A stretch of DNA of 64,000 nucleotides, from NCBI RefSeq assembly GCF_020991005.1, contig NZ_JAJLLW010000003.1:248001-312000 (forward strand). The letters are read 5' to 3'. Shown in pieces: positions 57,818-64,000 of the stretch; the first letter of the stretch is position 1, and the number at the start of each line of letters is the position of its first letter. Under the pieces are notes generated by a model. That model had not been told where the DNA came from. It saw nothing but the letters and a program-made list of their open reading frames with translations, and searched no databases. This DNA comes from Halomonas sp. CUBES01 (GTDB lineage Bacteria; Pseudomonadota; Gammaproteobacteria; Pseudomonadales; Halomonadaceae). The position numbers and the translations under genes are program-made.

Positions 57818-58726
57818 TTATGCGCTGACGCGGCCTTTGGCCAGGGCGACTCTTGAGCCGGGTTGGCGCCCCAGTTCACCGGTAATCCAGTAGCCGGTAT
57901 CAATCACCGCCTGGAGGTCAACGCCGGTATCGATGCCCAGCCCTGCCAGCAGGTAGAGCACGTCTTCGGTGGCCACATTGCCCGAGGCGCCCTTTGCATA
58001 CGGGCAGCCGCCGAGCCCGGCGGTGGACGCATCAATCACGCTGACGCCTTCTTCCAGTACGGCATACAGGTTAGCCAGCGCCATGCCGTAGGTATCATGG
58101 AAATGCGCCGCCAGACATTCGATGGATACCTGCTGACGGGTCGCTTCGATCATGCGTTTGGCGGCCAGCGGTGTGCCCACGCCAATGGTGTCGCCCAGCG
58201 AGATTTCGTAGCAGCCCATCTCATACAGCGCTTTGGCCACTTCGGCCACTTTGTGGGGCGCAATCTCGCCTTCGTAGGGGCAGCCCAGCACACAGGAAAC
58301 GTAGCCTCGCACCCGTACGCCGGCGTCGTTGGCGCGTTCGAGCAGCGGCGCAAAGCGCGCCAGGGACTCGGCAATGGAGCAGTTGATATTCTTTTGTGAA
58401 AACGTCTCAGACGCCGCCCCGAACACGGCGACTTCCTCAACGCCCGCCGAAAGCGCGTTCTCCAGGCCCTTCAGGTTAGGTGTCAATGCCGAATAGACCA
58501 CCCCCGGCCGACGGTCGATGCCGGTCATCACCTCGGTGGCATCGCCCATTTGCGGCACCCATTTGGGCGAGACAAAGCTGGCGGCTTCGATGTGCGCGAG
58601 TCCCGCTTTGGCGAGCCGCTCAATCAGCGCCATCTTGGTCGCGGTGGGTACCATGTCCCCCGGCTCGTTCTGCAAGCCGTCCCGGGGGGCCATTTCAAAC
58701 AGTTTGACGGACGTCGGCAGCGCCAT
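57818..58726 (-). CDS. liuE: Hydroxymethylglutaryl-CoA lyase
   Basis: A 302-residue TIM-barrel enzyme that cleaves HMG-CoA to acetyl-CoA and acetoacetate, the last step of leucine degradation. FEMAPRDGLQNEPG (metal and substrate site), HFHDTYGMALANL (metal His), and GLGGCPYAKGASGN (catalytic Cys) are intact. The start is the ATG of MALPTSVKLF; upstream in-frame sequence belongs to the end of the liuD gene. It follows liuD by 10 bp. Confidence 0.95.
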   Translation of the reverse strand: MALPTSVKLFEMAPRDGLQNEPGDMVPTATKMALIERLAKAGLAHIEAASFVSPKWVPQMGDATEVMTGIDRRPGVVYSALTPNLKGLENALSAGVEEVAVFGAASETFSQKNINCSIAESLARFAPLLERANDAGVRVRGYVSCVLGCPYEGEIAPHKVAEVAKALYEMGCYEISLGDTIGVGTPLAAKRMIEATRQQVSIECLAAHFHDTYGMALANLYAVLEEGVSVIDASTAGLGGCPYAKGASGNVATEDVLYLLAGLGIDTGVDLQAVIDTGYWITGELGRQPGSRVALAKGRVSA

Positions 58727-58736
58727 GGGGTAGCTC

Positions 58737-60809
58737 CTATTCGCTGGGGGCAAAGTCGAGCAGCACGTCGCCCTGGCCGACGGTATCGCCCGCCTGGAAG
58801 TGGAACGACGCCACGCTGCCATCGGCCGGGGCGTTCATGGTGTGCTCCATCTTCATGGCTTCCATGATCATCAACGGCATGCCTTGCTCGACGCTGGCGC
58901 CAGGTTCCACGAGCAGGGCGACCACGGTGCCGTGCATCGGCGCGGTGAGGGTCGACTCGGCCTCATGGTGGCCATGGTCGATGGCGTCGATGCGCCGCCA
59001 GAACAGGCGTGTTTCACCCCTTGGGTCGGCCATGACCACCACGTGCCCATCGCGGCGTGCCTGCAGCCGGCGACGGTGGCCATCCAGCGTGACCGCGACC
59101 GCATCGCCGCTGAGCGGCTGCAGGCTGGCGGTTAGGGTTTCGTCGCCGATGGTAAGGTGCCAAAGCGCCTCGCCGGCGCTGCGCTTACCTTCAACAATGA
59201 CCACGGCTTCATCGCTATCCGGCGCCTGGGCGCTTGCGGGGTCGCACAGCGCAATGCGAATGGTATGCGGCGCATTGAGTCGGAAACCGTCGTGGCGGTC
59301 CCAGGGCGAGTCGCTCTCGCATTCCTGGGCAAGCTGGTGCAGGCCAATCAGCGCCGCGCTGGCGTAGGCTTCTCGGTCGTAAGTACGAGGGGCAAACAGC
59401 GTCGCCTCGTTGCGCTCGATAAAGCGCGTATCCAGCTCCGCGTTCTTGAAGCCAGGATGGGTCGCCAGACGCATCAGAAAGGCGCGGTTGGTCACCACGC
59501 CCTGAACGTCGAGCGCTGCCAGGGCACGGTTGAGCGTCGCCAGGGCGGCGTCCCGGTCAACGCCGTGAACGATCAGCTTGGCGAGCATGGGGTCGTAGTG
59601 CATCGACACCGTATCGCCGCTTTCCACCCCGCTGTCCAGACGTACCTGGTCGTCGCTTAAACCCGCGCCCTCCAGATCCAGCGCGAAACGCGTCAGCAGG
59701 CCGGTGGCGGGCAAGAAATCCTGATCCGGGTCTTCGGCGTAAAGGCGCGCTTCAAAGCTATGCCCGGTGATGGTCAGTGCGTCCTGGGTACAGGGGAGCG
59801 GCTCGCCCATGGCTACGCGCAGCTGCCATTCGACAAGGTCCTGGCCGGTGATCATCTCGGTGACCGGGTGCTCGACCTGCAGGCGGGTGTTCATTTCCAT
59901 AAAGAAGAACGACCCGTCCGCATCCAATAGAAATTCGACGGTGCCGGCACCTACATAGCCGATTTCCTGGGCAGCGCGCACCGCAGCGTCGCCCATGGCG
60001 CTGCGCAACTCTGCCGTCATGCCGGGGGCGGGGGCTTCTTCGATGACTTTCTGGTGGCGGCGCTGCACGCTGCAGTCGCGCTCGAACAGGTAAGCGCCGT
60101 TGCCGTGGCGGTCGCAGAACACCTGCACTTCCACGTGGCGGGGCTTGACCAGGTATTTCTCGATCAGCATGCGATCGTCGCCGAAGGCGGCTTTGGACTC
60201 GCGTCGGCAGCCGTCCAGGGCGGCCTGAAAGCCATCCCCCGATTCGACGACGCGCATCCCCTTGCCGCCGCCACCGGCGCTGGCTTTGAGCATCACCGGG
60301 TAGCCGATCTTGTCGGCCTCGTCGCGCAGCAGGGCGTCGCTCTGGTCGTCGCCGTGGTAGCCGGGCACCAACGGCACGCCCGCATTGGCCATGCGTGCCT
60401 TGGCGGCGGATTTATCGCCCATGGCGGCAATCGCCGAGGCGGGCGGACCGACAAAGGTGATACCCGCCTGCTCAAGGGCTTTGACGAAGTCGCCGTTCTC
60501 GGAAAGAAAGCCGTAGCCGGGGTGAATCGCACCGCTGCCGGTGCGTCTGGCGGCCTCAATGACCGCCTCGACGTCGAGGTAGCTTTCCCGCGCGGCGGCA
60601 GGGCCGACGCGGATCGCCTCGTCGGCTTCACGCACGTGTCGGGCGCCGGGATCGGCGTCGGAATAGATGGCGACGGTTTTTAGCCCCATGCGGCGCGCGG
60701 TGCGCATCACGCGGCAGGCAATCTCGCCCCGATTGGCGATAAGCAGCGTATCAAAGGGCGTCGTGCGAGCGGCGTTTTCGTTTTTATCGATAATCGGCGA
60801 ATGACTCAT
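58737..60809 (-). CDS. liuD: Methylcrotonyl-CoA carboxylase, biotin-containing alpha subunit
   Basis: A 690-residue protein with biotin carboxylase (about residues 18-465: LLIANRGEIACRVMRTARRM, KASAGGGGKGMRVV, FMEMNTRLQVEHPVTE) and a C-terminal biotin carrier domain with the biotinylated Lys653 (EAMKMEH). It carboxylates biotin for transfer to 3-methylcrotonyl-CoA by LiuB. The neighbouring liuB, liuC and liuE separate it from acetyl- or propionyl-CoA carboxylases. Its start overlaps the liuC stop by 4 bases (ATGA). Confidence 0.95.
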   Translation of the reverse strand: MSHSPIIDKNENAARTTPFDTLLIANRGEIACRVMRTARRMGLKTVAIYSDADPGARHVREADEAIRVGPAAARESYLDVEAVIEAARRTGSGAIHPGYGFLSENGDFVKALEQAGITFVGPPASAIAAMGDKSAAKARMANAGVPLVPGYHGDDQSDALLRDEADKIGYPVMLKASAGGGGKGMRVVESGDGFQAALDGCRRESKAAFGDDRMLIEKYLVKPRHVEVQVFCDRHGNGAYLFERDCSVQRRHQKVIEEAPAPGMTAELRSAMGDAAVRAAQEIGYVGAGTVEFLLDADGSFFFMEMNTRLQVEHPVTEMITGQDLVEWQLRVAMGEPLPCTQDALTITGHSFEARLYAEDPDQDFLPATGLLTRFALDLEGAGLSDDQVRLDSGVESGDTVSMHYDPMLAKLIVHGVDRDAALATLNRALAALDVQGVVTNRAFLMRLATHPGFKNAELDTRFIERNEATLFAPRTYDREAYASAALIGLHQLAQECESDSPWDRHDGFRLNAPHTIRIALCDPASAQAPDSDEAVVIVEGKRSAGEALWHLTIGDETLTASLQPLSGDAVAVTLDGHRRRLQARRDGHVVVMADPRGETRLFWRRIDAIDHGHHEAESTLTAPMHGTVVALLVEPGASVEQGMPLMIMEAMKMEHTMNAPADGSVASFHFQAGDTVGQGDVLLDFAPSE

Positions 60810-61630
60810 GAGCGACGCTCCGACGCGTTAGGTGTGTTATTCGGTTCGGCCCAGGTTGGGCGACGCTTTTCCAAAAAACTCGCCAGGCCTTCCTGGCCTT
60901 CAGGGCTTACCCGCAGACGGGCGATGACCTGGCAGGTATGCTCGCGGGTGGCGTCCGCATCGGTTGTCTGGGCCACCGTAGCCATCAGCGCCTTGGTGGC
61001 ACGCTGGGCCTGGGGCGAACCCGCCAGCAGCGTGGCCAGCATGGCGTCCACTGCGCTATCCAGGGCGTCGTGTTCCACCACCTGATGGGCCAGGCCGAGC
61101 TCAAGCGCCGTCGGTGCGTCCATCACCTCGGCGGTCAACGCAAAGCGGCGCATCTGACGCTCGCCGAGGGCTCGCTGAACGTAGGGGCTGATCACCGCGG
61201 GCGACAGGCCGATCTTGACTTCGGAAAGGCAGAACCTGGCTTTTTCGGAGGCCACGACCACGTCACAGCAGGCGGCAAGGCCCACCGCGCCACCGAAGGC
61301 GGCTCCCTGTACGCGGCACAGCGTGGGGCAGGGCAGCGTGTCCAGACCGTGCATCAGCGCGGCGAGTTTGCGCGAATCGGCGAGGTTATCGTCAAGGTCG
61401 TAATCGACCATGCGTTTCATCCAGTTCAAATCGGCTCCGGCCGAGAAGCTCTTGCCTTCAGAGCCCAGCACCACCACGCGCACGTCGCCCGTGTCCGCAA
61501 GCGAATGCAGCCGGCTCAAATGATCGTTCAGCTCGGCGATCAAACTGTCGTCAAAGGCATTGTGCACCTCGGGGCGATTCAGGGTTAGCCAGGCGACGCC
61601 GTGGTCGATGGTGAGTGTCGAATAAGCCAT
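60806..61630 (-). CDS. liuC: Methylglutaconyl-CoA hydratase (enoyl-CoA hydratase family)
   Basis: A 274-residue crotonase-fold enzyme that hydrates 3-methylglutaconyl-CoA to HMG-CoA. The oxyanion-hole segments FSAGADLNWM and VQGAAFGGAVGLAACCD and the catalytic region CLSEVKIGLSPAVIS are visible. Substrate assignment rests on its place between the two carboxylase subunit genes. The second of two nearby ATGs (MAYSTL) is preferred by distance from AAGGGG. It overlaps the liuD start and lies 12 bp after liuB. Confidence 0.9.
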   Translation of the reverse strand: MAYSTLTIDHGVAWLTLNRPEVHNAFDDSLIAELNDHLSRLHSLADTGDVRVVVLGSEGKSFSAGADLNWMKRMVDYDLDDNLADSRKLAALMHGLDTLPCPTLCRVQGAAFGGAVGLAACCDVVVASEKARFCLSEVKIGLSPAVISPYVQRALGERQMRRFALTAEVMDAPTALELGLAHQVVEHDALDSAVDAMLATLLAGSPQAQRATKALMATVAQTTDADATREHTCQVIARLRVSPEGQEGLASFLEKRRPTWAEPNNTPNASERRS

Positions 61631-61642
61631 GCTCATTGCCCC

Positions 61643-63250
61643 TTACATCCGGAACACGCCAAAGCGTGTCTCTTCGACTTCAGCATTCATCGCGGCAGCC
61701 AGTGAAAGCCCCAGTACATCGCGGGTTTGCAACGGGTCAATCACGCCGTCGTCCCACAACCGGGCGCTGGCGTAATAGGGATGGCCCTGGTGCTCGTACT
61801 GCTCGCGGGTGGGTTGCTTGAAGGCTTCTTCTTCCTCCGGCGTCCACTCGCGGCCCTCGCGCTCGTGCTGCTCGCGTTTCACCTGGGAAAGCACGCCCGC
61901 CGCCTGTTCACCGCCCATCACGGAAATACGCGCGTTGGGCCACATGAACAGCAGGTTGGGGTCATAGGCGCGGCCGCACATGCCGTAGTTGCCGGCGCCG
62001 AAGCTGCCGCCAATCAGCACCGTGTATTTGGGCACCTTGGCGCAGGCCACGGCGGTGACCAGCTTGGCGCCGTGCTTGGCAATACCTTCGTGCTCGTACT
62101 TGGAGCCGACCATAAAGCCGGTGATGTTCTGCAGGAAGATCAGCGGAATCTTGCGCTGGGCGCACAGCTCGATAAAGTGCGCGCCTTTCACGGCGCTCTC
62201 AGAAAACAGCACGCCGTTGTTGGCGACGATGCCCACCGGGTAGCCGTGAATATGGGCAAAGCCGGTGACCAGCGTATCGCCGTAGTAGCGCTTGAATTCG
62301 TCAAAGTCAGAGTCATCGACGATGCGACCAATGACTTCCCGCACGTCATAGGGTTTTTTAAGGTCGGTGCCCACAATGCCATACAGCTCGGCGGGGTCGA
62401 GCCTGGGTGGCTTGGGCGCCTGCATGGCCAGCTGGCCGCGCTTCTGCCAGTTGAGCCGTGAGACACAGGCGCGTGCCAGCTGCAGCGCGTGGGCGTCGTT
62501 TTCGGCGTAGTGGTCGGCCACGCCGCTGATCTTGGCGTGCACGTCGGCACCGCCCAGGTCTTCCGCGCTGATGCTCTCGCCGGTGGCGGCTTTTACGAGC
62601 GGTGGGCCGCCGAGGAAAATAGTGCCCTGCTCTTTAACGATGATCGACTCATCGGCCATGGCGGGCACATAGGCGCCGCCCGCGGTGCACGACCCCATCA
62701 CCACGGCGATTTGCGGAATGCCCTCGGCAGACATAGTCGCCTGGTTGTAGAAGATGCGCCCGAAGTGGTCGCGGTCGGGGAAAACTTCGTCCTGGCGGGG
62801 CAGAAAGGCGCCGCCGGAATCGACCAAATAAATGCACGGCAGGCGATGCTTGCGGGCGATTTCCTGGGCGCGCAGGTGTTTCTTGACGGTCATCGGGAAG
62901 TAGGTGCCGCCTTTCACCGTGGCGTCGTTAGCGACAATCACGCACTCCACGCCGGAAACGCGGCCAATGCCGGTGACCACCCCGGCGGCGGGCACGTCGC
63001 TTTCATAGAGGTGATGAGCGGCCAGCGCGGAAAACTCCAGAAACGGCGAGCCTTCGTCAATCAGGTGATTGATGCGGTCGCGCACGAACAGCTTACCCCG
63101 GCTTTCGTGGCGCTCGCGGGCCTTGGCGCCGCCGCCCTGGGAAATGGCCGCAGTGAGTTCGCGCAGCTGGCTAACGTCCTTGCGCATCGCCGCTTCGTTG
63201 GCCTGAAAGACATCGCTGCGCGGATTGATCTGGGTTTTTAAAGTGCTCAT
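61643..63250 (-). CDS. liuB: Methylcrotonyl-CoA carboxylase, carboxyltransferase beta subunit
   Basis: A 535-residue carboxyltransferase with two crotonase-like halves. [18 protein letters not shown] near the N-terminus, [37 protein letters not shown], and [24 protein letters not shown] sequence ([16 protein letters not shown]) are typical of MCC beta. It transfers the carboxyl group from biotin of LiuD to 3-methylcrotonyl-CoA, the product of isovaleryl-CoA dehydrogenase encoded 22 bp upstream. Confidence 0.95.
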   Translation of the reverse strand: MSTLKTQINPRSDVFQANEAAMRKDVSQLRELTAAISQGGGAKARERHESRGKLFVRDRINHLIDEGSPFLEFSALAAHHLYESDVPAAGVVTGIGRVSGVECVIVANDATVKGGTYFPMTVKKHLRAQEIARKHRLPCIYLVDSGGAFLPRQDEVFPDRDHFGRIFYNQATMSAEGIPQIAVVMGSCTAGGAYVPAMADESIIVKEQGTIFLGGPPLVKAATGESISAEDLGGADVHAKISGVADHYAENDAHALQLARACVSRLNWQKRGQLAMQAPKPPRLDPAELYGIVGTDLKKPYDVREVIGRIVDDSDFDEFKRYYGDTLVTGFAHIHGYPVGIVANNGVLFSESAVKGAHFIELCAQRKIPLIFLQNITGFMVGSKYEHEGIAKHGAKLVTAVACAKVPKYTVLIGGSFGAGNYGMCGRAYDPNLLFMWPNARISVMGGEQAAGVLSQVKREQHEREGREWTPEEEEAFKQPTREQYEHQGHPYYASARLWDDGVIDPLQTRDVLGLSLAAAMNAEVEETRFGVFRM

Positions 63251-63272
63251 GGCGCGACCCTGCTGATGTTTG

Positions 63273-64000
63273 TTAAAGGCTTTCGTTGAAGAGTTCGCGG
63301 CCGATCAGCATCCGCCGGATCTCGCTGGTGCCCGCGCCGATCTCATACAGCTTGGCGTCGCGCAGCAGTCGCCCGGTGGGGTACTCGTTGATGTAGCCGT
63401 TGCCGCCGAGCAGCTGAATGGCATCCAGCGCCACCTGGGTAGCCTTTTCGGCGCAGTAGAGAATCACCCCGGCGGCGTCCTTGCGGGACGTCTGACCACG
63501 GTCGCAGGCGCCCGCCACGGCATAAAGATAGGCCCGGCAGGCGTTCAGGGTGGTGTACATATCCGCTACCTTGCCCTGCACCAACTGGAATTCACCAATC
63601 GACTGATTGAACTGCTTGCGTTCGTGGATATAGGGCAGCACCACGTCCATGGCAGCCTGCATGATGCCGATAGGGCCGGCCGCGAGCACGGTGCGCTCAA
63701 AATCCAGGCCGCTCATCAGTACGCGAGCGCCTTTACCTTCGTCACCGAGAATGTTTTCAGCGGGAACGGCGCAATCCTGGAACACCAGCTCGCAGGTGTT
63801 GGAGCCGCGCATGCCAAGCTTGTCGAGTTTCTGGGCGGTGGAGAAACCGGGCATGCCCTTTTCGACAATAAAGGCGGTGATGCCTTTGGAGCCGGCGTCC
63901 GGGTCGGTCTTGGCGTAGACCACCAGGACGTCCGCATCCGGGCCGTTGGTGATCCACATCTTGTTGCCATTGAGAATGTAGTGATCGCCGTCTTTCTTGG
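63273..64000 (-). CDS. liuA: Isovaleryl-CoA dehydrogenase, C-terminal part (cut by window end)
   Basis: About 242 codons of an acyl-CoA dehydrogenase; the frame is open to the window edge, where the N-terminal half is missing. [21 protein letters not shown], the FAD/acyl-CoA region ([19 protein letters not shown]), [18 protein letters not shown], and the C-terminal [20 protein letters not shown], plus [16 protein letters not shown], are conserved. GPDAD and its place before liuB mark it as isovaleryl-CoA dehydrogenase. It passes electrons to ETF. It is first in the visible part of the liu operon; a MerR-type regulator (liuR) would be expected beyond the window. Confidence 0.93.
   Translation of the reverse strand, partial: KKDGDHYILNGNKMWITNGPDADVLVVYAKTDPDAGSKGITAFIVEKGMPGFSTAQKLDKLGMRGSNTCELVFQDCAVPAENILGDEGKGARVLMSGLDFERTVLAAGPIGIMQAAMDVVLPYIHERKQFNQSIGEFQLVQGKVADMYTTLNACRAYLYAVAGACDRGQTSRKDAAGVILYCAEKATQVALDAIQLLGGNGYINEYPTGRLLRDAKLYEIGAGTSEIRRMLIGRELFNESL

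Overview
The window reads as a chromosomal segment of a high-GC gammaproteobacterium, most likely Halomonas or a close relative in the Halomonadaceae. This assignment is an inference from gammaproteobacterial synteny blocks (rpoE-rseA-rseC-degP-lepA-lepB-rnc-era-recO-pdxJ-acpS; barA divergent from cysM-rlmD-relA-mazG), the acidic protein composition and the aerobic catabolic content. I see no rRNA, tRNA, CRISPR array, phage or insertion sequence. Both ends cut through genes: a UvrD-type helicase on the left and isovaleryl-CoA dehydrogenase on the right.

Left part (1-14.7 kb). After the helicase end come the electron-transfer flavoprotein system (ETF-ubiquinone oxidoreductase divergent from etfBA), then three neighbouring units that would all be useful when iron is scarce: a manganese-type superoxide dismutase, a class Ib ribonucleotide reductase operon (nrdHIEF) and a TonB-energising operon (DUF3450, two ExbB-like proteins, ExbD, TonB, TPR protein) behind a probable Fur box.

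Centre (14.7-45.9 kb). This is mostly housekeeping: xthA, rhlB-dinG, a DAHP synthase, the sigma-E stress locus (with no rseB between rseA and rseC, and a strong terminator in that place), the lepA-lepB-rnc-era-recO-pdxJ-acpS run, the BarA/GacS hybrid kinase, cysM, rlmD, relA, mazG, ppc, rluF, and a compact trpR-trpE-trpG operon with a clear Trp-repressor operator upstream.

Right part (46-64 kb). A Kef-type antiporter is followed by an accessory stretch of about 8 kb: flavin-reductase-like protein, a short soluble PAS chemoreceptor, a lone HpaR-type MarR regulator, and a co-directional AraC regulator / outer-membrane channel / MFS transporter / amidase cluster that looks like an uptake-and-hydrolysis module for an unidentified amide. 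The window closes with a leucine/isovalerate degradation operon (liuA-liuB-liuC-liuD-liuE plus an acyl-CoA ligase) on the minus strand. Its dehydrogenase would pass electrons to the ETF/ETF-QO system encoded at the other end of the window.

I did not find an unmistakably new system. The best leads are the amide module, the iron-sparing neighbourhood, the reduced sigma-E operon, the truncated chemoreceptor and the metal-binding-like tail on PdxJ.
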